From: DASWJZ01 sp963720705
GTDB taxonomy: Bacteria > Pseudomonadota > Alphaproteobacteria > Rhizobiales > Afifellaceae
DNA: 64,000 bases
Reading direction: 5' to 3'
Assembly (NCBI GenBank): GCA_963720705.1
Contig: CAVRGJ010000005.1
Coordinates: 124,001-188,000 of the forward strand
Shown here one piece after another: positions 15,911 through 25,513 of the stretch. The translations under genes were made by a program, and so were the position numbers. The notes under the pieces were generated by a model. That model was given only the letters and a program-made list of their open reading frames with translations, made no database searches and had not been told where the DNA came from. The number at the start of each line of letters is the position of its first letter. Within the stretch, counting starts at the first letter, position 1.

Positions 15911-16942
15911 GTGAGCTATCGCTCAAAACTCATAAGAGTGCTTGCCGGCGAGGCTCTCGACCCTCCTCCCGTTTGGATTATGCGGCAGGCCGGGCGTTAT
16001 CTTCCCGAGTATCGAGAGGCACGGGAACGGGCAGGTTCATTCCTGGAACTCTGTTTCACGCCGGAGCTTGCGGCCGAGGTCACACTGCAGCCCGTGCAGC
16101 GCTTCGATTTTGATGCTGCAATTCTCTTCTCCGACATTTTGGTTATTCCGCATGCGCTTGGGCAATCGGTCCGGTTCGTGGAGAATCAAGGGCCGATCTT
16201 GGCACCGCTGCCGGAAGATCTTTCGGCGCTTGATCAAGCCGCTGTGGTGGAGAAGCTTGCTCCTGTCTTCGAAGCCGTGAGGTTGTCCCGTAAGGCTCTC
16301 GCGCCAGACAAGGCGCTGATTGGATTCTGCGGCGCTCCGTGGACGGTCGCGACCTATATGATCGCAGGGCACGGCACTACGGACCATCTCGCGGCGCGGC
16401 GTCTTGCCCTTGAGCAGCCGGAGAAGTTTCAGGCGCTGATCGACATCCTTATCGAGGCGTCGGTCGCCTATCTGCTTGGACAGATCGATGCCGGTGCCGA
16501 TGTGGTGAAGATATTCGACAGCTGGGCCGGGGTGCTCGACGGCGAGGGTTTTTCCCGCTGGGCGATCGCGCCGGTAGGCGCCATCGTTGATCGTTTGAAG
16601 AGAGAGCGGCCGGGCGTGCCGGTGATCGGGTTTCCGCGTGGGGCAGGCGCGCGGATCGGCGATTTTGTGCGGAGGACTGGTGTTGATGGCGTCGCCGTCG
16701 ACTGGACGCTGCCGATGGCTGACGCGCGTCGACTTGTGCCGGAACCGACGGCGCTGCAGGGCAATCTCGATCCGCTCCGTCTTGTCGTGGGTGGCGCTGC
16801 ACTTGATGCAGGTGTGGATCAAATTCTTGCCGAGATGGAGGGACGGCCGCACGTCTTCAATCTCGGCCACGGTGTGACACCGGACACGCCGGTCGGAAAC
16901 GTTGCGCGGCTCGTTGAACGCGTGCGCCGGAGGCGCTCCTGA
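15911..16942 (+). CDS. hemE: Uroporphyrinogen decarboxylase
   Basis: 343 residues from a GTG with AAGGAAG upstream. Signatures: PPPVWIMRQAGRYLPEYREAR (substrate-binding N terminus), GFCGAPWTVATYMI, and FNLGHGVTPDTPV. HemE converts uroporphyrinogen III to coproporphyrinogen III. Its stop overlaps the hemJ start (TGATG), so two heme-pathway steps are co-translated. Confidence 0.97.
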   Translation: MSYRSKLIRVLAGEALDPPPVWIMRQAGRYLPEYREARERAGSFLELCFTPELAAEVTLQPVQRFDFDAAILFSDILVIPHALGQSVRFVENQGPILAPLPEDLSALDQAAVVEKLAPVFEAVRLSRKALAPDKALIGFCGAPWTVATYMIAGHGTTDHLAARRLALEQPEKFQALIDILIEASVAYLLGQIDAGADVVKIFDSWAGVLDGEGFSRWAIAPVGAIVDRLKRERPGVPVIGFPRGAGARIGDFVRRTGVDGVAVDWTLPMADARRLVPEPTALQGNLDPLRLVVGGAALDAGVDQILAEMEGRPHVFNLGHGVTPDTPVGNVARLVERVRRRRS

Positions 16943-17361
16943 TGCTTTGGGTCAAAGCCCTCCACATCATCTCCGCGATCGCCTGGATGGCGGCGCTGCT
17001 CTATCTGCCACGGCTTCTCGTTTATCACTCGCAGAGCGCGCCCGGCTCGGAGAAGTCCGAGACCTTCAAGGTGATGGAGCGGAAGCTCCTTCGCATGATC
17101 GCGACGCCGGCGATGATATCGACTTGGGTGTTCGGACTTTGGATGGCCTGGCTGATCGGCGCATGGGGGGATGGCTGGTTCCACGCCAAGCTCCTACTCG
17201 TCGTCTTGCTCTCGGCCTATCACGGGTTTGCTGCGCGCTGGGTGCGCGACTTCGCCAACGACCAGAACACGCGCTCCACGCGTTTTTACCGGATGGTCAA
17301 CGAGCTCCCGGCGCTCTTGATGATCGGCATCGTGATCCTCGTCGTGGTCAAGCCGTTCTGA
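16942..17361 (+). CDS. hemJ: Protoporphyrinogen IX oxidase HemJ
   Basis: 139 residues with four transmembrane segments. LHIISAIAWMAALLYLPRLLVYH carries the conserved His and TM1, and MATPAMISTWVFGLWM, FHAKLLLVVLLSAYHGFAARW and RFYRMVNELPALLMIGIVILVVVKPF match HemJ. It oxidises protoporphyrinogen IX to protoporphyrin IX in the inner membrane, substituting for HemG/HemY. Coupled to hemE by a one-base overlap. Confidence 0.94.
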   Translation: MLWVKALHIISAIAWMAALLYLPRLLVYHSQSAPGSEKSETFKVMERKLLRMIATPAMISTWVFGLWMAWLIGAWGDGWFHAKLLLVVLLSAYHGFAARWVRDFANDQNTRSTRFYRMVNELPALLMIGIVILVVVKPF

Positions 17362-17474
17362 GGGAAATAAGCTTGTCTCGGGCCGGCCGGGTCGCTATCT
17401 AGGGGCTTGCGCCGGCGTGAAAATGCGCGCAAGGACGCGTTCGCGTCTTGTCGGCGGCGATCCAAACGCTGCCG

Positions 17475-17512
17475 CGCCTTATTCCCCTTTCCCCGCCCCC
17501 CTTTTTCCCTGA
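17475..17512 (+). promoter_or_regulatory. C-rich, G-poor tract in the rho leader (possible rut site)
   Basis: The leader immediately upstream of rho contains an almost G-free run rich in C and T (for example ATTCCCCTTTCCCC and CCCCCCTTTTTCCCT). Rho binds C-rich unstructured RNA, and E. coli rho is autoregulated by premature termination in its leader. The tract ends about 13 nt before the start codon. Confidence 0.45.
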
Positions 17513-17524
17513 CGGGACAAATCC

Positions 17525-18790
17525 ATGCAAGAAATGAAACTTCAGGACCTGAAGTCCAAATCCCCTACCGAGCTTCTCTCGTTCGCCGAGGAGCACGAGG
17601 TCGAAAACGCCAACACGCTCCGCAAGCAGGAGCTCATGTTCGGCATTTTGAAGAAGCTCGCCGACAACGAAGTCGACATTATCGGCGAAGGCGTCGTGGA
17701 AGTGCTGCAGGACGGCTTCGGCTTCCTGCGCTCGCCCGATGCGAACTACCTCCCCGGCCCCGACGACATCTACATCTCGCCCTCGCAGATCAGGCGTTTC
17801 TCGCTTCGGACCGGCGATACGGTCGAAGGCCAGATCCGAAGCCCTAAGGAGGGCGAGCGCTACTTCGCGCTTCTCAAAGTTAATCGGATCAATTTCGAGG
17901 ACCCCGATAAAGCGCGCCACAAGGTGCACTTCGACAATCTGACGCCGCTTTATCCCGACGAGCGCTTCAAGATGGAGGTCGAGGACCCGACGCGGAAGGA
18001 TATGACCGCGCGCGTCATCGATCTCGTCGCGCCGCTCGGCAAGGGCCAGCGCGCGCTGATCGTCGCGCAGCCGCGCACGGGCAAGACCGTGATTCTGCAG
18101 AACATCGCCCGCTCGATCACCGCCAACCATCCCGAATGCTTCCTGATCGTGCTCCTGATCGACGAGCGGCCCGAGGAAGTGACCGACATGCAGCGCACCG
18201 TGAACGGCGAGGTCATCTCCTCGACCTTCGACGAGCCTGCCTCGCGCCACGTCGCGGTGGCGGAGATGGTGATCGAGAAAGCGAAGCGGCTCGTCGAGCA
18301 CGGGCGCGACGTGGTCATCCTGCTCGATTCGATCACGCGGCTTGGGCGCGCCTACAACACCGTCGTCCCCTCCTCCGGCAAGGTCTTGACCGGCGGCGTC
18401 GACGCCAACGCGCTGCAGCGGCCGAAGCGCTTCTTCGGCGCGGCGCGCAACATCGAGGAAGGCGGTTCGCTGACCATCATCGCGACGGCACTGATCGATA
18501 CCGGCAGCCGCATGGACGAGGTGATCTTCGAAGAGTTCAAGGGCACCGGCAACTCGGAAATCGTGCTCGACCGCAAGGTCTCCGACAAGCGCGTCTTCCC
18601 GTCGATGGACATCCTGAAGTCCGGCACGCGCAAGGAAGAGCTCCTGGTGCCGAAGGGCGACCTCTCCAAGATCTTCGTGCTCCGGCGCATCCTCTCCTCG
18701 ATGGGCGTCGTCGACGCGATCGAGTTCCTGCTCGACAAGCTGAAGCAGACGAAGACCAACGCCGAATTCTTCGATTCGATGAATACCTAG
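17525..18790 (+). CDS. rho: Transcription termination factor Rho
   Basis: 421 residues. The N terminus (LKSKSPTELLSFAEEHEVENA) is the Rho_N helix bundle; the OB-fold RNA-binding domain follows (LQDGFGFLRSPDANYLPGPDDIYISPSQIRRF). The ATPase core has GQRALIVAQPRTGKTVILQNIA (Walker A, about residue 176-184), VVILLDSITRLGRAYN and ATALIDTGSRMDEVIFEEFKGTGN. It is a hexameric helicase that ends transcription. It converges with the DUF255 gene, overlapping by 4 bp. Confidence 0.97.
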   Translation: MQEMKLQDLKSKSPTELLSFAEEHEVENANTLRKQELMFGILKKLADNEVDIIGEGVVEVLQDGFGFLRSPDANYLPGPDDIYISPSQIRRFSLRTGDTVEGQIRSPKEGERYFALLKVNRINFEDPDKARHKVHFDNLTPLYPDERFKMEVEDPTRKDMTARVIDLVAPLGKGQRALIVAQPRTGKTVILQNIARSITANHPECFLIVLLIDERPEEVTDMQRTVNGEVISSTFDEPASRHVAVAEMVIEKAKRLVEHGRDVVILLDSITRLGRAYNTVVPSSGKVLTGGVDANALQRPKRFFGAARNIEEGGSLTIIATALIDTGSRMDEVIFEEFKGTGNSEIVLDRKVSDKRVFPSMDILKSGTRKEELLVPKGDLSKIFVLRRILSSMGVVDAIEFLLDKLKQTKTNAEFFDSMNT

Positions 18791-20808
18791 GCGAGTCCTC
18801 GCCGCGTATCGGCGAGGATCTTTGTCGCTTCATCGGGCGCCGCGATCTCCGGCAGGCAGCGAATAGCATCGCAGAGGAAGAGTGCGGCCGGGCCATGCGT
18901 CGGCTTCTTGCCGGCGGCCGGGTGGTCGGCCGGAAGTGTCTCCGGAGAGGCCCGCGCGACGAAGAGCGCGGGGTCGGCGTCGGCAAGCGCTGCGCGAAGG
19001 AGAGCGTCGGCGCCCTCCCCCTTTCCCATCGCGAATGCGAGCCGTCCGCGGAGAACCGTATCGAAGGCGGATTGCAGACTCGCGGTCCCGACCACGTCGC
19101 GCGCTGCATCGGTTGCAAGGTGCGTCAAGATGCGCTCGGCGTGCTCGCGATAGGCGCTGTTGCCGGTTAGCAGGAAGAGCGTCGCGGCGTTCGCCGCCAT
19201 CGTCCCCGTCGCGGCTGGCGTTGCCTCGTCGGTTAACGAGAGCGGTGTCGCGATCAGTGTTGGCGCGTCGTCCGCGGCGAGATTGTAGGCGGCGGCAGAC
19301 TCAACGAAGTGGTGACGCTTCGCGGCTTCAAACCAAGTCTCGGCGCGGGCGAGAAACCCGCGGTCGCCGTCTAGCGCGAAGAGCGCCAGGGCGGCCCGGA
19401 TCATGTTGGCGTAGTCGGTGGCGACGCCGGGGAAGACCTTTTGGCCATCGAGGATCGAATGCGCGAGCCGGTCGCCGGCGGACATCGATTCGGACACGAA
19501 GCGGAATGCAGCGAGCGCCGCTCCGCGTGCCGTGTCGTTGCCGTTTACGCGAGCGGCATAGGTAAGCCCTGTGATCGCAAGACCGTTCCAGTCGGCGAGC
19601 ACCTTGTCGTCGCGCGCCGGCTGTGGCCGCTTGTTACGCCGGCTAAGTAAAATCGCCCGCATGCGCGCGAGTTCGGCTTCGCGATCGTCGCCGAGCCATT
19701 CGCGCGAGGCCGGCCGAAGCCGGTTCAGGATGTTCCGGCCTTCCCAGTTCCCGCTTGCCGATGCGTCGTAGACTTCCGCGAAGGCGGCGTAGCCGTCCCC
19801 GAGCTCGTCCGCGAGCTCGTCGAGCGACCAGACATACGTCAGGCCTTCCTCGTGCTCAGTGTCCGCATCGAGGCTCGCCGCGAATCCCCCGTCCGGAAGC
19901 TGCATCTCGCGCACGAGCCAATCGACCGTCTCATCGATTCGCTGCCGAAACAATGGCTGTGGCGCTTCATGTTGGGCGAGCGACAGCATCGAGAGGAGCA
20001 GGCCGTTGTCGTAGAGCATTTTCTCGAAATGCGGTACAAGCCACTCGGCGTCGACAGAGTATCGGGCGAAGCCGCCGCCGACGTGATCGTAGATGCCGCC
20101 CTGGCAAAGATGCGTCAGCGTCGTGAGCACGGCCGCGCGGTACCGGCCATCGTTCGTCCGACGAAACGCGCGCCACAGAAGGTCGAGCACGACCGGGTTC
20201 GGAAATTTCGGCGCGCCGCGAAAGCTGCCGCGGTCGAAATCCCAGACCGACGCGATTGTCTCGGCGGATTGGCCGAGAAGCGCTGGGTTGGGCGTACCGG
20301 CAGGCGGCGCGACGGGCTGGTTCAAATGCGTGCGAAGCGCTGCGACGTTCTTTGTCACCGCTTCGTCCTGTGATGACCAGGCGGCGGAGATAGCGCCAAG
20401 AACCTGCCGGAAGCTCGGGCGGCCGTAGCGTGGCTCGGGCGGGAAGTAGGTGCCGCCCCAGAACGGCTCGGCGCCCGGCGTCAGGAACATGGTCAGCGGC
20501 CAGCCGCCTTGCTCTCCGAGAGCGTGCAGCGCGCGCATGTAGATCTGGTCGACTTCCGGCCTTTCCTCGCGGTCAACCTTAATGGAAATGAAATCGCGGT
20601 TGAGCTGGGCGGCCGTCGTGGTGTCGCTGAAGCTCTCGCGCGCCATCACGTGGCACCAGTGGCAAGCGGCGTAGCCGATAGAAAGATGCACCGGAACGTT
20701 GCGCCGCTTCGCCTCGGCGAAGGCCTCTGGTATCCACGGCCACCAGTCGACCGGATTGTCGGCGTGCTGGCGAAGGTAGGGGCTGGTCGAGCCGGCTAGG
20801 CGGTTCAA
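18787..20808 (-). CDS. DUF255 thioredoxin-fold protein (YyaL/spermatogenesis-associated 20 type)
   Basis: 673 residues from TTG 20808 (GAGGG upstream), starting MNRLAGSTSPYLRQHADNPVDW, the usual N terminus. The thioredoxin-like domain (about 1-160) includes YAACHWCHVMARESF, a CxxC motif, and DREERPEVDQIYM. An (alpha/alpha)6-barrel-like region follows (SAKFPNP-type GAPKFPNPVVLDLLWRA). The family's enzymatic role is unknown. It diverges from mnmE with only 24 bp between starts, so promoters must overlap the coding regions. Confidence 0.92.
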   Translation of the reverse strand: MNRLAGSTSPYLRQHADNPVDWWPWIPEAFAEAKRRNVPVHLSIGYAACHWCHVMARESFSDTTTAAQLNRDFISIKVDREERPEVDQIYMRALHALGEQGGWPLTMFLTPGAEPFWGGTYFPPEPRYGRPSFRQVLGAISAAWSSQDEAVTKNVAALRTHLNQPVAPPAGTPNPALLGQSAETIASVWDFDRGSFRGAPKFPNPVVLDLLWRAFRRTNDGRYRAAVLTTLTHLCQGGIYDHVGGGFARYSVDAEWLVPHFEKMLYDNGLLLSMLSLAQHEAPQPLFRQRIDETVDWLVREMQLPDGGFAASLDADTEHEEGLTYVWSLDELADELGDGYAAFAEVYDASASGNWEGRNILNRLRPASREWLGDDREAELARMRAILLSRRNKRPQPARDDKVLADWNGLAITGLTYAARVNGNDTARGAALAAFRFVSESMSAGDRLAHSILDGQKVFPGVATDYANMIRAALALFALDGDRGFLARAETWFEAAKRHHFVESAAAYNLAADDAPTLIATPLSLTDEATPAATGTMAANAATLFLLTGNSAYREHAERILTHLATDAARDVVGTASLQSAFDTVLRGRLAFAMGKGEGADALLRAALADADPALFVARASPETLPADHPAAGKKPTHGPAALFLCDAIRCLPEIAAPDEATKILADTRRGLA

Positions 20809-20832
20809 GTGTCCCTCGGCGTTCGGGCTTCG

Positions 20833-22119
20833 ATGGATAGCATATACGCACTTTCGAGCGGCGCCGTTCCGTCCGGCGTTGCGGTGATCCGGATCTCCGG
20901 ACCAACGGCAGGTCCGGCGCTCGCTGCGCTCGTCGGCTCGTTGCCGGAGCCGCGGCGCGCGGCGCTGAGGAGCCTCCGGCGGCCGGGCGAGGGCGAGACC
21001 ATCGACCAGGGACTTGTCCTCTGGTTCCCGGGCCCGACAAGCGAGACCGGCGAGGACATGGCCGAGCTGCAGGTGCACGGGGGCCGGGCGGTCGTGCAGG
21101 CGATTTTCGAGGTGCTGGGCGAGCTCGGCTTGCGGCTCGCGCGGCCCGGCGAATTCATCCGTCGCGGTTTCGAGAACGGCAAGCTCGACCTGACGGAAGT
21201 CGAGGGGCTTGCCGATCTGATCGCAGCCGAAACCGAAGTTCAGCGCCGGCAGGCGGTCGGGCAGGCGCGGGGGGCGCTTGCTGCGCGTGCCGATGCCTGG
21301 CGCGAGACGCTGGTCGAACTCAGAGCCGAGATCGAGGCGCGGCTCGATTTTTCCGACGAGGGCGACGTCGGCGAAGCCTTGCCGACGGATTTCGACGACA
21401 GGATCGCTGCGCTCAAGGCTAACATGGGCGCGGCGCTCGCTGGCTTTAGATCGGGCGAGCGGGTGCGCGAGGGTTTCCGGGTAGCGATCCTCGGGCGGCC
21501 GAATGCGGGAAAATCCTCGCTCCTGAATGCGCTCGCGCGCCGCGATGTCGCGATCGTCACGGCGGAAGCCGGGACCACGCGCGACGTGCTTGAGGTGCCG
21601 CTCGACCTCAACGGCTATCCGGTACTGCTTTTCGACACCGCGGGCCTGCGTGAATCGACTTCCGCTGCCGAGGTTGAAGGCGTGCGCCGGGCACGGCTGA
21701 CGGCGGAAGCGGCCGACCTGGTCCTCTGGCTCGAGGACGCGACGCTCCCGGTTGAACCTTGTCCCGACGTCGCCGAGCGGCCGACCTGGCGCCTCGCGAC
21801 GAAGGTCGATCTTCTGCCGAAGCAGGCCCCGGACGGCATTTCGGTCGTTACAGGCGCCGGGATTGGGGCGCTTATCGATCGGCTCGGCGCGGCAGCCGCG
21901 GAGGGCATGGGCGCCGGCACGGCGCTTGTCACGCGGCAGCGGCAAAGGGAAACGATCGGCGATGCCGTCGCGGCGCTTGCCGGCATTCCCGGCGTCGCGC
22001 CGGAGATCAAAGCGGACTTGCTGCGCGCCGCGAGCGAGGCTATTGGGCGCCTCAGCGGACGTATCGACGTCGAAGACGTGCTCGATCGGCTCTTCCGCGA
22101 ATTCTGCATCGGCAAATGA
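20833..22119 (+). CDS. mnmE: tRNA modification GTPase MnmE
   Basis: 428 residues starting MDSIYALSSGAVPSGVAVIRISG at ATG 20833; upstream in-frame codons lack similarity. The N-terminal domain binds tetrahydrofolate, the G domain has GRPNAGKSSLLNALA (about residues 220-235) and the C terminus is FCIGK, whose Cys is needed for modification. With MnmG it installs cmnm5 groups at wobble U34 of tRNAs. It ends immediately before the parS pair and 51 bp before mnmG. Confidence 0.97.
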   Translation: MDSIYALSSGAVPSGVAVIRISGPTAGPALAALVGSLPEPRRAALRSLRRPGEGETIDQGLVLWFPGPTSETGEDMAELQVHGGRAVVQAIFEVLGELGLRLARPGEFIRRGFENGKLDLTEVEGLADLIAAETEVQRRQAVGQARGALAARADAWRETLVELRAEIEARLDFSDEGDVGEALPTDFDDRIAALKANMGAALAGFRSGERVREGFRVAILGRPNAGKSSLLNALARRDVAIVTAEAGTTRDVLEVPLDLNGYPVLLFDTAGLRESTSAAEVEGVRRARLTAEAADLVLWLEDATLPVEPCPDVAERPTWRLATKVDLLPKQAPDGISVVTGAGIGALIDRLGAAAAEGMGAGTALVTRQRQRETIGDAVAALAGIPGVAPEIKADLLRAASEAIGRLSGRIDVEDVLDRLFREFCIGK

Positions 22120-22133
22120 GTTTCACGTAAAAC
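22120..22133. other. parS: parS site 1 (ParB-binding, one mismatch)
   Basis: GTTTCACGTAAAAC matches the parS core GTTTCACGTGAAAC at 13 of 14 positions. It lies in the mnmE-mnmG gap, 3.4 kb before parB and 6.2 kb from the proposed origin. Confidence 0.8.
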
Positions 22134-22143
22134 CTGCGGACGG

Positions 22144-22157
22144 GTTCCACGTGAAAC
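22144..22157. other. parS: parS site 2 (ParB-binding, one mismatch)
   Basis: GTTCCACGTGAAAC matches the parS core at 13 of 14 positions and sits 10 bp after site 1. Tandem parS sites near the origin are typical ParB loading points for chromosome segregation. Confidence 0.85.
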
Positions 22158-22170
22158 GACGAGTGGTCGA

Positions 22171-24039
22171 ATGAAGGCGGCGGATGTCATCGTAGTCGGA
22201 GGCGGACATGCCGGAGCGGAGGCCGCGGCGGCGGCTGCCCGATTCGGCGCCGATACGATTCTCGTCACGCACCGCTTTGCAACCGTAGGCGAGATGTCCT
22301 GCAACCCCGCGATCGGGGGTCTTGGCAAGGGTCATCTCGTGCGGGAAGTCGACGCGCTCGACGGCCTCATGGGCCGTGTCGCCGACCGGGCCGGAATCCA
22401 GTTTCGAGTCTTGAACCGCCGCAAGGGCCCGGCTGTTCGCGGACCGCGCGCCCAAGCCGATCGCGCGCTCTACCGCGCGGCGATGCAGGCTGCGATCGCC
22501 GCGCAACCGAACCTCACCGTCGTCGAAGGCGAAGTCGCCGACCTGCTGATCGTCGATGGCCGGGCAACCGGGGTAAGGCTCAAGGATGGGCGCGAAATCG
22601 CCGCCGCCGCAGTGGTGCTGACCACAGGGACATTCCTCGCCGGCTTGATCCATCTTGGCGAGACGACGACGCCTGCAGGCCGTTACGGCGAGGCGCCGAG
22701 CGTCGGACTCTCCGAAACGCTGCGCCGCGCCGGTCTCGGGCTCGGCCGTCTGAAGACCGGAACGCCGCCGCGCCTCGATGGTCGCACGATCGACTGGGCG
22801 AGCCTCGAGGTGCAGCCCGGAGACGACCCGCCCGAGCCTTTCTCCTCGCTCACCACGGAGATCGCGACGCCGCAGGTCGTCTGCCACATCACGCGCACGA
22901 CCGCGGAAACCCACGCGATCATCCGCGGTAACCTTAATCGATCGGCAATGTATTCCGGCCGGATCGCTAGCCGCGGCCCACGCTATTGCCCGTCGATCGA
23001 GGACAAGATCGTGCGCTTTGCCGACCGCGAGAGCCATCAGATCTTCCTCGAGCCGGAAGGGCTCAACGACCACACGGTCTATCCGAACGGGATCTCGACC
23101 TCGCTCCCGGAAGATGTGCAGCTCTCCCTCGTCCGCTCGATGCCCGGGCTTGAGCGCGCGACGATCCTTCGGCCCGGCTACGCCATAGAATACGACCATA
23201 TCGATCCGCGCGAACTCTCCCCGGCGCTCGAATGCCTGAAGCTACCGGGGCTCTATCTTGCCGGTCAGATCAACGGGACGACCGGCTACGAGGAAGCCGC
23301 GGCGCAAGGTCTCGTCGCCGGCTTGAATGCGGCACGCTCGGCCGGCGGTTCCGCGCCGGTCATGATCGGTCGGGCGGACGCCTATCTCGGTGTGATGATC
23401 GACGACCTCGTGACGCGCGGTGTCAGCGAGCCCTATCGCATGTTCACCTCGCGGGCCGAGTACCGGCTGTCGCTTCGCGCTGACAACGCCGACCAGCGGC
23501 TGACGCGGCTTGGCATGGAATTCGGAATCGTTGGGCGCGAGCGGGCCCGGGCTTACGCGGCGAAGGCTGACGCTCTCGTCAACGCGAAGCGGATGCTCGA
23601 TGGCCTGACGCTTACGCCAGCGGAAGCCGCGCGGCATGACCTTAACGTCAACCAGGACGGCGTCCGCCGCTCGGCATTCGATCTGCTCGCGCATCCGGAT
23701 GTGACCTTTGATCGCCTGGCGGCGATCTGGCCTGGGATTGCTTCGATCGCGGCGCCGGTCGCCGAACAGATACGTATCGACGCGCAATACGCGGTCTATC
23801 TGAAGCGCCAACAGGCCGACGTCGATGCCATGCGCCGCGATGAGGCGCTCGCGCTGCCGTCCGATCTTGATTACGACGCGATTGGCGGGCTTTCGACCGA
23901 AGTGCGCCAGAAGCTCTCCGCCGTGCGCCCGGCGAACCTTGGTCAGGCGGGGCGAATCGACGGCATCACGCCGGCCGCGCTGACCCGGCTCCTAAGCTAT
24001 GTCAAACGCCGATCCGATCGCCCCCACCGCGCCGCTTGA
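22171..24039 (+). CDS. mnmG: tRNA uridine-5-carboxymethylaminomethyl synthesis enzyme MnmG (GidA)
   Basis: 622 residues with the FAD-binding VIVVGGGHAGAEAAAAAARFGA, CNPAIGGLGKGHLVREVDALDG, GTFLAGLIHLGE and PGYAIEYDHIDPRELSPALE. It is the FAD partner of MnmE. The 3' end overlaps the start of rsmG by 41 bp. The parS pair lies in its upstream region. Confidence 0.97.
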   Translation: MKAADVIVVGGGHAGAEAAAAAARFGADTILVTHRFATVGEMSCNPAIGGLGKGHLVREVDALDGLMGRVADRAGIQFRVLNRRKGPAVRGPRAQADRALYRAAMQAAIAAQPNLTVVEGEVADLLIVDGRATGVRLKDGREIAAAAVVLTTGTFLAGLIHLGETTTPAGRYGEAPSVGLSETLRRAGLGLGRLKTGTPPRLDGRTIDWASLEVQPGDDPPEPFSSLTTEIATPQVVCHITRTTAETHAIIRGNLNRSAMYSGRIASRGPRYCPSIEDKIVRFADRESHQIFLEPEGLNDHTVYPNGISTSLPEDVQLSLVRSMPGLERATILRPGYAIEYDHIDPRELSPALECLKLPGLYLAGQINGTTGYEEAAAQGLVAGLNAARSAGGSAPVMIGRADAYLGVMIDDLVTRGVSEPYRMFTSRAEYRLSLRADNADQRLTRLGMEFGIVGRERARAYAAKADALVNAKRMLDGLTLTPAEAARHDLNVNQDGVRRSAFDLLAHPDVTFDRLAAIWPGIASIAAPVAEQIRIDAQYAVYLKRQQADVDAMRRDEALALPSDLDYDAIGGLSTEVRQKLSAVRPANLGQAGRIDGITPAALTRLLSYVKRRSDRPHRAA

Positions 24040-24676
24040 CGCGCCGCCTGGGGCGCTCGACGGATTCGCATTCCTGTCGGACGCGGCAAAGCGCGATCTT
24101 CGTCGCTTCGTCGCGCTCCTTGGTGATTGGCAGCGGACCCACAATCTCGTCTCGCAGGCGACACTGCCGGAGATCTGGACCAGGCACGTCGCAGACAGCT
24201 TGCAGCTTCTCACGCATGCGCCCGAGTTCCGCGAATGGGTCGACCTCGGAAGCGGAGCGGGGTTTCCAGGCCTGGTCGTCGCGATCGCTTCGAAAGACAA
24301 GCCTGAGCGGCATTTCACGCTGGTCGAATCGAACTTCAAGAAGGCGGCTTTCCTGCGTGCCGCGATCCGCGAGACAGGCGCCAATGCGGATGTTGTGGCC
24401 GAGCGGATAGAGGCGCACGGGTCGAAGACGGCGGGGCGCGCCGATATCGTCTCGGCACGTGCGCTTGCGCCGCTCAAGGATTTGCTCAAGCTTGCCGCGC
24501 CCTATCTCCGGCAAGACAGCGTCATGCTTTTCCCAAAGGGCCAGGATTTTGTGCAGGAGGTCGAAGCGGCGGCTCAGTCCTTCGCTTTCGATGTGATAGA
24601 CTATCAAAGCGCGACGGATTCGGGCGGTCGCGTTCTCGTTCTCCGTCATCTCCGCCCAAAGAGGCCGCAGCCATGA
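23999..24676 (+). CDS. rsmG: 16S rRNA (guanine527-N7)-methyltransferase RsmG
   Basis: 225 residues with the GidB core TRHVADSLQLL, the SAM-binding motif WVDLGSGAGFPGLVVAI, and VSARALAPLKDLLKLAAPYL. It methylates G527 of 16S rRNA. The first 20 residues are Ala/Pro-rich and variable. Overlaps mnmG upstream and parA downstream (ATGA), so the mnmG-rsmG-parA-parB genes are probably one transcript. Confidence 0.95.
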   Translation: MSNADPIAPTAPLDAPPGALDGFAFLSDAAKRDLRRFVALLGDWQRTHNLVSQATLPEIWTRHVADSLQLLTHAPEFREWVDLGSGAGFPGLVVAIASKDKPERHFTLVESNFKKAAFLRAAIRETGANADVVAERIEAHGSKTAGRADIVSARALAPLKDLLKLAAPYLRQDSVMLFPKGQDFVQEVEAAAQSFAFDVIDYQSATDSGGRVLVLRHLRPKRPQP

Positions 24677-25494
24677 ATATGAGCGACAGGCTTCCCGAGC
24701 GCCCGCGCGTGCTTGCGCTCGCCAACCAGAAGGGAGGCGTGGGCAAGACGACGACGGCGATCAACCTCGGCACGGCGCTTGCCGCGATCGACGAGGCAGT
24801 GCTGATCGTCGATATCGATCCGCAGGGGAATGCATCCACCGGGCTCGGCGTGGAACGGGACGGCGAGAGACCGTCGACCTATGACGTGCTGATCGGTGAT
24901 GCGTCGCTTGCGGAAGCGGCAATTCCGACCGCGGTGCCGCGGCTCGACATTGTGCCGTCGACGCTCGACCTTCTCGGCGTCGAGCTTGAGATCGCCAGCA
25001 CGCCGGACAGGAATTTCCGGCTGAGGAAAGCGGTCTCGGCGTTGCCGATGGAGCCGAAAGAGACTGCCTACAGCTACATCCTGATTGACTGTCCGCCTTC
25101 GCTCAATCTTCTCACCATCAACGCCATGGCGGCGAGCCATGCGGTGCTCGTGCCGCTCCAGTGCGAGTTCTTCGCGCTTGAAGGATTGACGCAGATCCTC
25201 TCGACGGTGGAGCGCGTGCGCGCCGGCCTGAACCCGCAGCTTTCGATCCACGGCATCGTGCTCACCATGTTCGACGGGCGGAACAAGCTTGCCGGCCAGG
25301 TGGTGGAGGATGTGCGCGCCCACATGGGCGACAAGGTCTATCGCACGGTGATCCCGCGCAACGTGCGTATCTCCGAGGCACCGTCGCACGGCAAGCCGGC
25401 GCTTCTTTACGATCTGAAATGCGCCGGCAGCCAGGCGTATCTCCGGCTCGCCGCTGAGATCATCCAGCGCGAGAGCACGCTCCGCGCAGCCTGA
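24673..25494 (+). CDS. parA: Chromosome partitioning ATPase ParA
   Basis: 273 residues with the deviant Walker A LANQKGGVGKTTTAINLG (about residues 16-33), DIDPQGNASTGLG and ILIDCPPSLNLLTINAMAA. It forms ATP-dependent nucleoid-bound gradients that move ParB-parS. The start overlaps the rsmG stop by 4 bp; parB follows 19 bp downstream. Confidence 0.96.
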   Translation: MNMSDRLPERPRVLALANQKGGVGKTTTAINLGTALAAIDEAVLIVDIDPQGNASTGLGVERDGERPSTYDVLIGDASLAEAAIPTAVPRLDIVPSTLDLLGVELEIASTPDRNFRLRKAVSALPMEPKETAYSYILIDCPPSLNLLTINAMAASHAVLVPLQCEFFALEGLTQILSTVERVRAGLNPQLSIHGIVLTMFDGRNKLAGQVVEDVRAHMGDKVYRTVIPRNVRISEAPSHGKPALLYDLKCAGSQAYLRLAAEIIQRESTLRAA

Positions 25495-25513
25495 ATTCTG
25501 AAGGGAGAAACGC

